Assembly (NCBI RefSeq): GCF_023823685.1
Contig: NZ_JAMXBF010000005.1
Location: 434,001-498,000, forward strand
From: Pseudomonas subflava
Lineage (GTDB): Bacteria; Pseudomonadota; Gammaproteobacteria; Pseudomonadales; Pseudomonadaceae
Reading direction: 5' to 3'
DNA: 64,000 bases
The notes below the pieces were generated by a model. The model searched no databases. It worked only from the letters and a program-made list of their open reading frames with translations, and was not told the origin of the DNA. Shown here piece after piece: positions 28,896-38,956 of this stretch. Both the position numbers and the translations under genes were made by a program. Position 1 is the first letter of the stretch. Every line of letters begins with the position of its first letter.

Positions 28896-31800
28896 TCAGT
28901 GCGCCGGTGCGCCGGCCGCCGCGGGCGCCTTGTCCGGGCGCGCCAGCAGCGTATAGACGCAGGGCAGCACGAACAGGGTGAAGAGGGTGCCGATCGACAT
29001 GCCGGTGGCGATCACCAGGCCGATGTCGAAGCGGCTCACCGCGCCGGCGCCGGTGGCGAGAATCAGCGGCACCATGCCGAACACCATCGCCGCGGTGGTC
29101 ATCAGCACCGGGCGCAGGCGGATCGACGCGGCTTCCTCGATCGCCTCGCGCACCGACAGGCCCTTGTCGCGGCGCAGCTGGTTGGCGAACTCGACGATCA
29201 GGATGCCGTGCTTGCTGATCAGGCCGATCAGCGTCACCAGGCCCACCTGGGTGTAGATGTTCATGCTGGAGAAGCCGAGGAAGATCGGGATCAGCGCGCC
29301 GCAGATCGACAGCGGCACGGTGACCAGGATCACCAGCGGGTCGCGGAAGCTCTCGAACTGTGCGGCCAGCACCAGAAAGATGATCGCCATCGCCAGGCCG
29401 AAGGTGACGTACAGTGCGCTGCCTTCCTGAATGTACTGACGCGAGGCGCCGGCATAGTCGAAGGTGTAACCGCGCGGGGCTTCTTCGCGGGCGATCTGCG
29501 CCACGGTCTCCACTGCCTCGCCCATGCTGACGATGGGCACGCCCTCGATCATCGCCGCGTTGAGCTGCTGGAACTGCTTGAGCTTGGTCGGCCGTGCGCG
29601 GTCGCTGACCTTGATCAGCGTGCCCAGCGGCACCATCTCGCCGCTCTCGCTCTTCACGTAGTAGCTGCTCAGCCAGCTCGGGTTGTCGCGGTAGGGCCGT
29701 TCGACCTGGGCGATCACCTTGTAGCTGCGGCCGTCGATGGTGAAGCGGTTGACCTCACCCTCGCCGAGCAAGATGGCCAGGGTCGCGCCCAGGTCCTGCA
29801 TCGACACGCCCATCTGCGCGGCCTTGGCGCGGTCGATGTCGACCACTACCTCGGGCTTGTCGAAGGCCAGATCGACGTTGAGGAAGGCGAATTTGCCGGA
29901 CTCCATGGCGCGCTGCTTGATGCGCTCGGTCACCTGCAGCAGCGACTCGTAGTCGTTCGGCGTGTTGACCACGAACTGGAACGGCAGGCCCTCGCCGGTG
30001 CCTGGCAGCGACGGCAGGTTGAAGCCGAAGATCTGCAGGCCGGGGATGTCGTTGAGGCGGCTCTGGACGATCGGCAGCAGCTCCATCTGGGTCCGCTCGC
30101 GCTCGCCCCAGGGCTTGAGCAGGAAGCCGCCGATGCCCGACTGCACGCCGTCGAAGCCGTTGATCTGGAAGGACGAGTAGTACTCGGGGAACTCCTTGAA
30201 GATCTTCACGAACTGGTCGGTGTAGGCGTTCATGTAGTCCAGGTTGGTCGGCTGCGGCGCGTTGGCGAACAGGAACACGATGCCCTGATCCTCCTCCGGC
30301 GCCAGCTCGTTCTTGCTGAACATCAGCAGCACCGGAATCAGGCACAGCACGATCACACCGAACACGATCACCACCGGGCGGGTGTTGAGCGTGCCGTGCA
30401 GGGCCTTCTGGTAGCGACGCTTGAGGCGGTCGAAGATCTGGTCGAGCTTATGCGCCAGGCCCGAAGGATTCTCCTCGTGACGCAGCAGGCGCGAGCACAT
30501 CATCGGCGACAGGGTCAGGGCGACGATGCCGGAGATGATCACCGCGCCGGCCAGGGTCAGGGCGAACTCCTTGAACAGCGCGCCGGTCAGGCCCTCGAGG
30601 AAGCCGATGGGGGCGTACACCGCGGCCAGGGTGATGGTCATGGAGATCACCGGCACGGCGATCTCGCGGGCGCCCTCCAGCGCCGCGTCGAACGGCGTCT
30701 TGCCCTCTTCTATATGGCGGTGGATGTTCTCCACCACGACGATGGCGTCGTCCACCACCAGGCCGATGGCCAGGACCATCGCCAGCAGCGTCAGTAGGTT
30801 GATCGAGTAGCCCATCAGCTGCATGAAGAACAGCACGCCGATCATCGACAGCGGGATGGTGATCACCGGGATCAGTACCGAACGGAACGCGCCGAGGAAC
30901 AGGAAGACCACCACGATGACGATCAGCACCGCCTCGCCCAGGGTCTTCACCACCTCCTCGATGGAGGCGCGGATGAACTCGGTGGCGTCGTAGGCGATGG
31001 ACACCTTGAGGTTCGGCGGCAGCTGGGACTCGATCTCCGGCAGCGCCTCGCGCACATGCTTGATCACGTCCAGCGGGTTGGCGCTGGGCGTGCCCTTGAT
31101 GGCGATGTAGACGGAGGGAATGCCGTCGAACGAGCTGATCGAGTCGTAGTTTTCCGCACCCATCTCCACGCGGGCGATGTCGCGCACCAGCACGCGGCTG
31201 TCGCCGTCGGTCTTCACCGGAATGGCGCCGAAGGCCTCGGCCGACTTGAGGTCGGTGGTGGCGTTGATGCTGGTGACCACGTACTCGCCCTTCACCTCGC
31301 CGGCGGCGGCCAGGAAGTTGTAGCGCTGCACGGCGTTGGTCACGTCCACCGCGGTGATGCCGTAGGCGGCCATTTTCACCGGATCCAGCCACAGGCGCAT
31401 GGCGAACACCTGGTTGCCGAGGATCTCGGCCTCGGCCATGCCGGGCAGGGTAGCCAGCTTGGGCTGGATGACGCGCGACAGGTAGTCGGTGATTTGCGGG
31501 TTGGACAGCTCGTCACTGTAGAAGCTGACGTACATCAGCGCCGACGCGTCGGCCGCCTCCTTGGACAGCACCGGGTCCTCGGCATCCTGCGGCAGCTGGT
31601 TCTTCACCTCGTTGGCTTTGGCCAGCAGCTCGGTGAACAGCCGGTCGGTGTCGGCACCGATGCGCGCGTAGATCGAGATGATCGACAGGTTCTGCTGGCT
31701 GGCCGAGGTCATGTAGTCGATGCCTTCGGCGCTGGCCAGACTCTGCTGCAGCGGCTGGGTGATGTAGCCCTGGATGGTCTCGGCGTTGGCGCCGGGATAG

Positions 31801-31949
31801 GCGGTGGTCACCGTGATCAGCGCGTTTTCCATCTGCGGGTACTGACGGATCACCAGTTTGCTGAAGGCCTGGAAGCCCAGCAGGATGATCAGCAGGCTGA
31901 CCACGGTCGCGAGGACCGGGCGCCGGATGAACGGATCTGTGAAAGCCAT
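28896..31949 (-). CDS. mexW: RND efflux transporter MexW
   Basis: Inner-membrane proton-driven multidrug pump, 1017 residues, twelve helices in the HAE1 family. It starts MAFTDPFIRRPVLATVVSLL. The helix-4 proton-relay motif GLVVDDAIVVVENIHRH carries the paired aspartates, and the second half has GLISKHGILIVEFANQ. Overall sequence resembles P. aeruginosa MexW more than MexB. It lies 22 bases behind mexV. No outer-membrane channel gene accompanies the pair, as in mexVW, which recruits OprM. Confidence 0.88.
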   Translation of the reverse strand: MAFTDPFIRRPVLATVVSLLIILLGFQAFSKLVIRQYPQMENALITVTTAYPGANAETIQGYITQPLQQSLASAEGIDYMTSASQQNLSIISIYARIGADTDRLFTELLAKANEVKNQLPQDAEDPVLSKEAADASALMYVSFYSDELSNPQITDYLSRVIQPKLATLPGMAEAEILGNQVFAMRLWLDPVKMAAYGITAVDVTNAVQRYNFLAAAGEVKGEYVVTSINATTDLKSAEAFGAIPVKTDGDSRVLVRDIARVEMGAENYDSISSFDGIPSVYIAIKGTPSANPLDVIKHVREALPEIESQLPPNLKVSIAYDATEFIRASIEEVVKTLGEAVLIVIVVVFLFLGAFRSVLIPVITIPLSMIGVLFFMQLMGYSINLLTLLAMVLAIGLVVDDAIVVVENIHRHIEEGKTPFDAALEGAREIAVPVISMTITLAAVYAPIGFLEGLTGALFKEFALTLAGAVIISGIVALTLSPMMCSRLLRHEENPSGLAHKLDQIFDRLKRRYQKALHGTLNTRPVVIVFGVIVLCLIPVLLMFSKNELAPEEDQGIVFLFANAPQPTNLDYMNAYTDQFVKIFKEFPEYYSSFQINGFDGVQSGIGGFLLKPWGERERTQMELLPIVQSRLNDIPGLQIFGFNLPSLPGTGEGLPFQFVVNTPNDYESLLQVTERIKQRAMESGKFAFLNVDLAFDKPEVVVDIDRAKAAQMGVSMQDLGATLAILLGEGEVNRFTIDGRSYKVIAQVERPYRDNPSWLSSYYVKSESGEMVPLGTLIKVSDRARPTKLKQFQQLNAAMIEGVPIVSMGEAVETVAQIAREEAPRGYTFDYAGASRQYIQEGSALYVTFGLAMAIIFLVLAAQFESFRDPLVILVTVPLSICGALIPIFLGFSSMNIYTQVGLVTLIGLISKHGILIVEFANQLRRDKGLSVREAIEEAASIRLRPVLMTTAAMVFGMVPLILATGAGAVSRFDIGLVIATGMSIGTLFTLFVLPCVYTLLARPDKAPAAAGAPAH

Positions 31950-31971
31950 AGCGGATTCCTTGGCGTCGGGC

Positions 31972-33120
31972 TTACTGCCCGGCGCTGGCTTGTTTGTCCT
32001 GGGTCAGCGACGGATCGTCGACGATGGCCACGTGGGCGCCGTTGTCGAGCTTGAGCTGGCCGGAGGTGACCACGCGCTCGCCGGCCTCGAGGCCCTTGAG
32101 GATCAGCACCTGGCCCGCGCGGCGCTCGCCGGTCTCGACGAAGCGGCGCTCCACCACCAGCTGGGCCTGGCCCTTGTCGTCCTTCACGACCTCGCCCTTG
32201 TCGTCCTTCTTCTCGCCGATCACGTACACCGAGTTGCCGTAGAGGGTGTAGGTGATGGCGGTTTCCGGCACCACCACTTGCGATTGCTCGCCCGGCAGCA
32301 ACACCTCGAGGTTGGCGAACATGCCCGGCAGCAGCTTGCTGTCGGGGTTGGGCAGCATGGCGCGGACCTGCACGTTGCGCGTGGTTTCTTCGACCTTGGG
32401 GTTGAGCGCGTTGATCTCGCCCTCGAAGACCTCGCCCGGGTACGCCGCGACGCTGATGCGCACCCGTTGGCCGATGGCCAGCTGCGGGTAATCCTGCTCG
32501 GGCAGGAAGAAGTCGACGTACAGGCGGGACAGGTCCTGCAGGGTGGCGAAGGAGGTACCGGGGCTCAGGTAGTCGCCGGTGTCCACTTGGCGAATGCCGA
32601 TGGTGCCGGCGAAGGGCGCGAGGATGCGCTTCTTGTCCAGCTCGGCCTTGAGCTGGGTGACGCTGGCCTCGGCCTTGAGCACCTCGGCGTTGAGGCGGTC
32701 GAACTCGCTCTTGGAGATCGCCTGGCGCTTGATCAGGTTCTGGCCGCGCTGGTACTCGACCCGGGCGAGGGCGCGTACGGCCTCGGCGGTGGTGAGGATG
32801 GCGCGCTCCACTTCGCTGTCCAGCTGCAGCAGCGGCTGGCCGAGGGTGACCTTCTCGCCGGACTGGAACAGCACGTCCTTGACCGTGCCCTGCACCTCGG
32901 CGGTCAGGTCCACGCCCTGGTAGGCCTTGAGCGTGCCGATGGCCGGCAGGCGGCTCTGCCACGGCTTCTTCTCCGCGACCGCGGCGGACACGCTGATGGC
33001 CGGCTGCGGCGCCGAGAACATCTGGATCTGCTGGTAGATGGAGAAGCCTTTATAGGCGGCGAGGGCGAGCACCACGGCGAGCACGACGCCCAGCATGATG
33101 AGCATGCGGCGAAGCAACAT
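31972..33120 (-). CDS. mexV: RND efflux periplasmic adaptor MexV
   Basis: Membrane fusion protein joining the MexW pump to an outer-membrane channel. The product is 382 residues, with an N-terminal membrane anchor (LIMLGVVLAVVLALAAY). The lipoyl-like segments GTLKAYQGVDLTAEVQGTV and LAPFAGTIGIRQVDTGDY flank a coiled-coil hairpin of about 100-160. The start ATG at 33118-33120 follows AAGGA; six extra codons are open upstream. A charged insertion with KKDDKGEVVKDDKG near residue 300 lies in the membrane-proximal part and looks like a short repeat. Confidence 0.88.
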   Translation of the reverse strand: MLLRRMLIMLGVVLAVVLALAAYKGFSIYQQIQMFSAPQPAISVSAAVAEKKPWQSRLPAIGTLKAYQGVDLTAEVQGTVKDVLFQSGEKVTLGQPLLQLDSEVERAILTTAEAVRALARVEYQRGQNLIKRQAISKSEFDRLNAEVLKAEASVTQLKAELDKKRILAPFAGTIGIRQVDTGDYLSPGTSFATLQDLSRLYVDFFLPEQDYPQLAIGQRVRISVAAYPGEVFEGEINALNPKVEETTRNVQVRAMLPNPDSKLLPGMFANLEVLLPGEQSQVVVPETAITYTLYGNSVYVIGEKKDDKGEVVKDDKGQAQLVVERRFVETGERRAGQVLILKGLEAGERVVTSGQLKLDNGAHVAIVDDPSLTQDKQASAGQ

Positions 33121-33309
33121 AATCCGAATCCTTGGCAAGGCAGAGAGAGGGCCTGGAGAGGCGAAGCGAGCACCTTAGTGCCACTCGATTCCCAAGTCAA
33201 AAGCCGGTGGTTGCCGGACTTTGCGCCGGCATTATGGCGCAACGCTCTGTCTCGAAAACCGCACAGAAGGCGGCAAAATCGGCACCTCCCTGTGCCGATC
33301 AGGAGAGGG

Positions 33310-34935
33310 TCAGGCGCTCAGTCGTCGGGTCACCTGGCTCAGCTCGCCGGAGAGCCCGTGCAGGGCCTGGCTGGCGGCCTGGGTGCGTTCGACATTCTCC
33401 TGGTTGGAGCTGGCGATGGCGGTGATCTCGGTGAGGTTGCGCGAGATGTCCTCGGCCACCGAGGTCTGCTCCTCGGCGGCGGTGGCGATCTGCCGGTTCA
33501 TGTCGCGGATGGCCTCCACCGCGCCGGTGATGCGCTCGAGCATGGCGCCGGCCTCGGTCACCTGGGTCACGCCTTCCTCGCTGCGGCTCTGCCCGCTCTC
33601 GATGGCGCGCACGGCGTTGAGCGCGCCGGTCTGCACGGTGTCGATGATCTGGTGGATCTCGGCGGTGGACTCGGCGGTGCGCTGGGCCAGGGTGCGCACC
33701 TCGTCGGCGACCACGGCGAAGCCACGGCCCTGCTCGCCGGCCCGTGCCGCCTCGATGGCGGCGTTGAGCGCCAGCAGGTTGGTCTGCTCGGCGATACCGC
33801 GGATCACCTCCAGCACCTTGCCGATACGCGCGCTGTCGGCCTCGAGGCGGCGGATCACCTCGGCGGTGCTGGCGATCTCGCCACGCATGCCGGTAATGGT
33901 CTGGATGGTCGACTCCATCACCCGACCGCCCTGGCGCGCCGAGCTGTCGGCATCGTCGGCGGCATGCGCGGCCTCGGCGGCGTGGCGCGCCACTTCCTGG
34001 GCGGTGGCGGACATCTCGTGCATGGCGGTGGCGACCTGGTCGGTGCGCTCGAACTGCTCGTTGATGCCCAAGGTCATGCGCGAGGCGATCTGATTCAACT
34101 CGCCGCTGGCGGTGTCGAGGTTGCCGCTGCTCAGGCGCAGGCTCTCGGTGGTGCTGGCCAGGAAGTCGCGCAGGGTGTTGGAGGCGATGGCCAGCAAGCC
34201 CAGCTCGTCGTGGCGGCTGGTTTCGACGCGCTGGCCGAAGTTGCCGCGGCTGAGCTGGTCGACGTGAGTGATCAGATGACGGATCGGGATGATCAGGTGG
34301 CGGTTGACCAGCCACAGGCTGAACAGGGCGATCACCACGCTGGCACCGAGCATGACGAGAGTGCCCAGCATGATGGTGCGATCGGCGTTGGCGTTGATCC
34401 GCTCGGCCTGCTCGATGCTCTGCTCGCGCAGGTGATCCACCAGGGCGGTCATCTGTTCGCTGGCGGCGCGGTCGATGCCCTTGACCGCGGCGTCGCCGGC
34501 CTGGGCATCGCCACCGGCGGCGACGAAGGCATCGCGGCCCTTGCGGTAGTTCGTCCCCAGGGTTTGATGTTCACTGCGCAGGCGGTCTACCTGGCTTTTC
34601 AGGCTGGCGTCATCCCCAGCCTCCTGCGAAAGCTCGCCGAGGATGTCCTGCACCTTGCGTTCCTGGGCCTCGAACTGACTCCAGTACCTGGCAAGGTTTT
34701 CGCTGTCCTGGCCGCGTAGCAGGACGTTCTTCCACTCCTGTACCTGGATCTTGAATTCGACGTTGGCCGAGTCGATCAGGCGGGCGGCGTGCAGCGGGCC
34801 GTCGAGCAGGCCGCGGTAAGCCTGCATGCCGCTGGAGAGAAAGCTGAAGCAGGCGAGGGCGGTGACCAGGATCAGCGCCAGGCTGCCGCCGAGCAGCGCG
34901 AGAATCTGCGCGCGCAGGGATTTTTGCAGGGGCAT
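33310..34935 (-). CDS. Methyl-accepting chemotaxis protein
   Basis: 541 residues. Membrane helix 1 is about 11-33, a helical periplasmic sensor follows to ~188, helix 2 is about 190-212, then HAMP and a long cytoplasmic coiled coil. The signalling tip contains [19 protein letters not shown] and [15 protein letters not shown], the CheA/CheW contact region. The four-helix-type sensor gives no ligand by inspection. No C-terminal CheR-binding pentapeptide is present. The gene is monocistronic, with mexV downstream after 189 bases. Confidence 0.93.
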   Translation of the reverse strand: MPLQKSLRAQILALLGGSLALILVTALACFSFLSSGMQAYRGLLDGPLHAARLIDSANVEFKIQVQEWKNVLLRGQDSENLARYWSQFEAQERKVQDILGELSQEAGDDASLKSQVDRLRSEHQTLGTNYRKGRDAFVAAGGDAQAGDAAVKGIDRAASEQMTALVDHLREQSIEQAERINANADRTIMLGTLVMLGASVVIALFSLWLVNRHLIIPIRHLITHVDQLSRGNFGQRVETSRHDELGLLAIASNTLRDFLASTTESLRLSSGNLDTASGELNQIASRMTLGINEQFERTDQVATAMHEMSATAQEVARHAAEAAHAADDADSSARQGGRVMESTIQTITGMRGEIASTAEVIRRLEADSARIGKVLEVIRGIAEQTNLLALNAAIEAARAGEQGRGFAVVADEVRTLAQRTAESTAEIHQIIDTVQTGALNAVRAIESGQSRSEEGVTQVTEAGAMLERITGAVEAIRDMNRQIATAAEEQTSVAEDISRNLTEITAIASSNQENVERTQAASQALHGLSGELSQVTRRLSA

Positions 34936-35101
34936 TTGCGAGAGAACCTCTTAGGGTGGTGTGCAGGCGGCGCGGGCAGGCGCCGGCAGTGCAGATATCC
35001 CTATCATCCGGACATGAAACGCCGGCGACACCGGCCACCGGGGAGGCGGCGCGGGTGCGTGTCGTCAGTATAGGTCGGCCGCGCGATGCTGGCCTTTAGC
35101 T

Positions 35102-35148
35102 GCCATTCGGCAGCCGAGGGAATGGCCGCGGCCTGCGCGGCGCAGGCC
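35102..35148 (-). other. Two adjacent hairpins after the imelysin operon
   Basis: GCCATTC...GAATGGC (35102-35126) and GGCCTGCGC-G-GCGCAGGCC (35130-35148) lie just beyond the stop of the DUF1513 gene. No clear T run follows, so these may be a weak terminator or an mRNA-stabilising structure. Confidence 0.5.
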
Positions 35149-35163
35149 GGGGCGTGCCGCTGG

Positions 35164-36258
35164 TCAGGCCAGGCGCAGGTGGTTGTCCCACAGCCCGGCT
35201 GGCAGCTCCAGCGGGCGCACGGCGATCTTCTCGCCGCGGCAGTCGTACAGGCGGCAGCGGCCCTGGCCGGAGGTGACCACGAAGCCGTCGGCTACCGCGC
35301 CGACGCCGGCGCAGTCCGGCAACGGTGCGTCCAGCAGCAGCGCGGCGCTGTCCAGGTCCCAGATGAAGAAGCGATTGCCGCGCGGCGCCGTCAGGCCGAG
35401 CAGGCGCAGCTCGTCGTGGATCGCCAGGCTGGCGGTGTACTGGTGCATCGCCATGCGCTGCGCCTCGCCCAGGGGGAAGGGCTGGAACGGCTGGCCGGGG
35501 CGCTTGATCGCCAGCAGCGGCACGGCGTCCTGCGGGTCGCCCTCGTACTGCTGGCCCGAGACGACGGTGCCGTCGGCCGCCACGGCGAGGTGGCGCACGC
35601 TGTTCATCTGCTGCGGCAGCTGCTCCTTGCTGATCAGCGTGCCGTCGCGGCGCATCAGCACCAGGCTGGGTTCCATGGCGTCGAGATTCATCATCACCCG
35701 GCTGTCGGCCTCGGTGCGGATGCCGCCGTTGGCCACCACCAGCTCCTCGCCACCCGGCATCCACAGCAACTGGTGCGGGCCGATGCCGTGGGTGCTGTTT
35801 TCGGCCACGCGCTGCAGGCGCTCGCCCTGCAGGCGATAGACGCCGAGCACGCCGCGGCCGGCGTCACGGGTGTCGTTCTCCGTGCTGTAGAACCACTCGC
35901 CGTCCTGATGGAACACGCCGTGGCCGTAGAAGTGCCGGTCGGCCGGCGAGGCCAGGGTCTGCAGCAGGCGACCGTCACGGGTATCGACCAGATAGCTCTC
36001 GCGGCTCGGCCGGCGGCCGACGAACACGGCCAGCGGCAGGGTGGGATGCGGCACCACGTCGTGGCAGCGCTCGGCGACGCGGGTGGCGAACGCCTTGCTG
36101 CCGTCCAGGCGGTAGCCGACGGCGTAGTGGTGGCCATCGGCATCATCGCGGGCCGACAGCAGCAGCGGTTGCGGGCCGTGGTCGATCAGCTTCCAGCCGC
36201 CGAAGGCTCCTGCGGCAAGGGCCAAGCCGCTCAGACCGAGAAAGGCTCTGCGCTTCAT
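35164..36258 (-). CDS. DUF1513 family periplasmic protein
   Basis: 364 residues. The N-terminus MKRRAFLGLSGLALAAGAFGG has RR followed by FLG, resembling a twin-arginine signal or anchor. The rest looks like a beta-propeller: repeated strands with HDVVPHPTLPLAVFVGRR, YGHGVFHQDGEWFYSTEND and GIGPHQLLWMPGGEELVVANGG. Function is not known. It is the last gene of a cluster with two imelysins and a di-haem protein; its ATG touches the upstream imelysin stop (TGAATG). An iron or redox role is inferred from neighbours only. Confidence 0.8.
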   Translation of the reverse strand: MKRRAFLGLSGLALAAGAFGGWKLIDHGPQPLLLSARDDADGHHYAVGYRLDGSKAFATRVAERCHDVVPHPTLPLAVFVGRRPSRESYLVDTRDGRLLQTLASPADRHFYGHGVFHQDGEWFYSTENDTRDAGRGVLGVYRLQGERLQRVAENSTHGIGPHQLLWMPGGEELVVANGGIRTEADSRVMMNLDAMEPSLVLMRRDGTLISKEQLPQQMNSVRHLAVAADGTVVSGQQYEGDPQDAVPLLAIKRPGQPFQPFPLGEAQRMAMHQYTASLAIHDELRLLGLTAPRGNRFFIWDLDSAALLLDAPLPDCAGVGAVADGFVVTSGQGRCRLYDCRGEKIAVRPLELPAGLWDNHLRLA

Positions 36259-37320
36259 TCAGTCACCATCGTGTGCGTTGAAGCCCAGCTGAATGCCGAG
36301 CACCTTGGCCAGCTCGCCGCCTTGCAGGCGATGCACCAGGTTGAGGTTGTCGTAGAAGGCGGTCAATTCGGCGCGGCCGGTCTCGTCGGCGAGCAGTTCA
36401 CCGAGCGGTCGTTGCAGGGTTGCCAGTTGTTGGCGGGTGACTGCGTACTGCTGATCGATGCGCCCGGCCAGCTCCTTTTGCCCGTCGTTTAGCAGCGAGC
36501 GGACGCCATCTTCGTTGGCGCCGAGCCACAGGCGTTCGGCGCTGGCCAGGCTGGCGGCGAGGCTGGCCAGGCTGGCGTTGCTGCGCCAGAACTCGGCCTG
36601 GTAGGGCTGCGGCTGGCCCTTGCTCTGGCGGCCCAGGGCGGCTCCGAGCTTCTTCTTCAGCCCGTCGATGGCGTTGACCTGGGCACGCAGCAGCTCGGCC
36701 ACCGCTTCGGGGGCTTCGGCGTAGCGGGTGTTGGGGAATTCCTTGAGCTGCGCGGTCATGCCGTCTTCGGCCTGCCACTGGCCGAGCACCTCGGCGGACA
36801 GGCGCTGCTGGTGTTCGCCGATGGCCGTCAGCAGCGGGCAGTAGCGGCTCTTCTGGGTCGCGTCGGAGAGGTCGATGCCGGCGTCGAACAGGATGTACTC
36901 GTAGGCGGTCAGGCCCTGCACCACTACGCTGGCCTTCTCCACATCGGCCTGGCTCAGCTGCGGCTTCTTCTTCAGCAGGTTTTCGACCTGACGCTGTACC
37001 AGGTTCTTCTTGTCCGGCCAGAACTGCACCTGCCAGGCGCGATTGCCTTCGGCCAGGGGGCCGACCTGCAGCGGCTGCAGCGCGGCCCAGCTGGCGACGT
37101 CGGTGAGGAACGCCTGCTGCGCGGCGCCCAGGTCCTGGCTGCCGGCGCAGAAGGCCTTGGAGCTTTCGGCCAACTGCTGGCTGGACTCGTGCCAGGCCTT
37201 GTACGCCGGCAGCAGCACGCCATCGGCCAGGGCGGCGCTGGTGCGCTGCTGCGGGTCCTGCGGGGTACATGCGGCGAGGCCCATGGCGAGCAGGACGAGG
37301 GCGAGGGGCGAGCGGATCAT
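36259..37320 (-). CDS. Imelysin-family lipoprotein lacking the motif histidine
   Basis: 353 residues. The lipoprotein signal is MIRSPLALVLLAMGLAAC, with Cys18 lipidated. The fold is all-helical and related to imelysin/EfeO. The family motif GxHxxE appears as G136-L-T-A-Y-E141, with Thr in place of His. Start: ATG at 37318-37320 behind AAAGGAG. It sits 11 bases from the di-haem gene and abuts the DUF1513 gene. It is probably an iron-binding or structural periplasmic component; peptidase activity is unlikely without the histidine. Confidence 0.85.
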   Translation of the reverse strand: MIRSPLALVLLAMGLAACTPQDPQQRTSAALADGVLLPAYKAWHESSQQLAESSKAFCAGSQDLGAAQQAFLTDVASWAALQPLQVGPLAEGNRAWQVQFWPDKKNLVQRQVENLLKKKPQLSQADVEKASVVVQGLTAYEYILFDAGIDLSDATQKSRYCPLLTAIGEHQQRLSAEVLGQWQAEDGMTAQLKEFPNTRYAEAPEAVAELLRAQVNAIDGLKKKLGAALGRQSKGQPQPYQAEFWRSNASLASLAASLASAERLWLGANEDGVRSLLNDGQKELAGRIDQQYAVTRQQLATLQRPLGELLADETGRAELTAFYDNLNLVHRLQGGELAKVLGIQLGFNAHDGD

Positions 37321-37331
37321 ACCGGGCTCCT

Positions 37332-38744
37332 TTACAGGGAGTTGAGGAAAGCCAGCAGCGCACCGCGCTCGCTGGCATCGAGATCGACGACGGCCTGTTT
37401 GGCGCTTTCCGCCTCGCCGCCGTGCCAGAGGATGGCTTCCAGCAGGTTGCGGGCGCGGCCGTCGTGAAGGAACTGGGTGTGGCCGGTCACCGCCTCGGTG
37501 AGGCCGATGCCCCACAGTGGCGGAGTGCGCCATTGGCTGCCGCTGGCCCTGAATTCGGGGCGGCCATCGGCCAGGCCTTCGCCCATGTCGTGCAGCAGCA
37601 TATCGGTATAGGGGCGAATGGTCTGGTTGGCCAGTTCGGGCTCGGCGGCATCGGCGGCGGTGACGAACATTGGCGTGTGGCACTGGTTGCAGCCGGCGTC
37701 CATGAACAGCTGCTTGCCGCGGCGTACTTCCAGCGCGTCGACGTCGCGCCGTTGCGGCACCGCCAGGTTGCGGGTGTAGAACAGCACGGTGGCGAGAATG
37801 TTGTCGCTGACTTCCGGCTCGCCGCCGTGGGGCGCGGCGAGGCAGTCGCGCTGCGTGGCGGTGCAGTCGTCACGGGGCAGCAGGCTGGTGGTCAGGCCCA
37901 GATCGCCGGAGAAGGCATGTGCGTTCTGCTGGTTGAGGCTGGGCTGGCCGGCCTTCCAGCCGAAGCGGCCTACAATCGTCTCGCCACGGGCGTCGTCCCA
38001 GACCCGGTTGGCAACACCGCGGATGCCATCGCCATCACGGTCGTCCGGGTCTTCGCCGGCGAGAATCGCCGCCTCGGGAATCGCCTCCAGCAGGCCCAGG
38101 CCGATCATCGGCGGGGCGATACGGGCGGAGAACAGGGTGTCCGGCTGCATCTTGCCGTAGCCCAGCTTGCTGATCACCAGGCGCGGCTTGCGCAGCTCGA
38201 TCACGCTGCCGTCGGCCAGGGTGACCTCATGCTGTTCATATTCGACCCGCACCTTGCCTTCGGGGGCGAAGCCGGGGTTGCTCATGTCCTGCAGCTGACC
38301 GCCGTACACCGGCTCCGGCACCACGCCCAGGCGCTGGCGCAGCTCGGCATGGGCCGGCGAATCGTCGCCCGGCACCGACAGACGCACCAGCATAGAAGCG
38401 GCGCTGAGGGCGTCGGGCGCCGGTGGGTGGCCGCGACCGTCCTTGACGTGGCAGTTCTGGCAGGCGTTGGTGTTGAACAGCGGACCCAGACCGTCGCGCG
38501 CCGTGGTAGTGGTCGGCGCGATGACCCAGGGGTTACGGAAGAAACTGTTGCCGACCGCGAAGTCCAGGCGCCGCGAGGGGGCCAAGTTGGCGGAGGGCAG
38601 AGAGAAGGCGTTCTGGTCGCTCTGGCGCACGCTGGTGGCGCCGCCCGAGAGTGCCTCGCCCGGTTCAGCCGGGGCCGGCTCGCGTTCGCAAGCCGTCAGT
38701 GCGAGCGCGAGCGGGAGAAGACAGAGGCGAAGGGGGGAGGGCAT
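37332..38744 (-). CDS. Di-haem DUF1111 lipoprotein, putative peroxidase/oxidoreductase
   Basis: 470 residues. The lipobox ends at Cys19 (ALTAC). Two c-type haem sites are C95QNC98H99 and C352NQC355H356, which fits the MauG/cytochrome c peroxidase-like DUF1111 family. DPDDRDGDGIRG (232-243) looks like a calcium-binding loop. Extra cysteines in DDCTATQRDC may form a disulfide. It is co-transcribed with an imelysin and the DUF1513 gene. The substrate is unknown; redox handling of iron next to imelysins is my inference. Confidence 0.88.
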   Translation of the reverse strand: MPSPLRLCLLPLALALTACEREPAPAEPGEALSGGATSVRQSDQNAFSLPSANLAPSRRLDFAVGNSFFRNPWVIAPTTTTARDGLGPLFNTNACQNCHVKDGRGHPPAPDALSAASMLVRLSVPGDDSPAHAELRQRLGVVPEPVYGGQLQDMSNPGFAPEGKVRVEYEQHEVTLADGSVIELRKPRLVISKLGYGKMQPDTLFSARIAPPMIGLGLLEAIPEAAILAGEDPDDRDGDGIRGVANRVWDDARGETIVGRFGWKAGQPSLNQQNAHAFSGDLGLTTSLLPRDDCTATQRDCLAAPHGGEPEVSDNILATVLFYTRNLAVPQRRDVDALEVRRGKQLFMDAGCNQCHTPMFVTAADAAEPELANQTIRPYTDMLLHDMGEGLADGRPEFRASGSQWRTPPLWGIGLTEAVTGHTQFLHDGRARNLLEAILWHGGEAESAKQAVVDLDASERGALLAFLNSL

Positions 38745-38902
38745 CGGGGGGACCTGAACTGCTAATCAGGCGGGCAATCTTAGCAGGCTAATGGATCTCA
38801 AATAAGAGGAATTAGCGTTTGTGTCCGGGCCAGATTGTCGCGGGTATGAACTTCGGCGTCGCCTGGAGGCCGCCGAGGCGCAGCAGCCGGAACGGCAGGC
38901 CA

Positions 38903-38936
38903 TAAAAAAACGGATGCGCCTTGTGGGCGCATCCGT
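38903..38936 (-). terminator. Terminator of icmP
   Basis: CGGATGCGCC and its inverted copy form a 10-base stem, followed on the minus strand by seven T. It separates icmP from the di-haem operon, which needs its own promoter in the following ~160 bases. Confidence 0.87.
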
Positions 38937-38956
38937 TCGGGACAGCTCTGTGGATA

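Noticed and set aside
31858..34719. Plus-strand open frame of 953 codons across mexV and the chemoreceptor gene
   Set aside because: It spans two unrelated genes and their spacer in antisense, is low in domain signal and has no start context.
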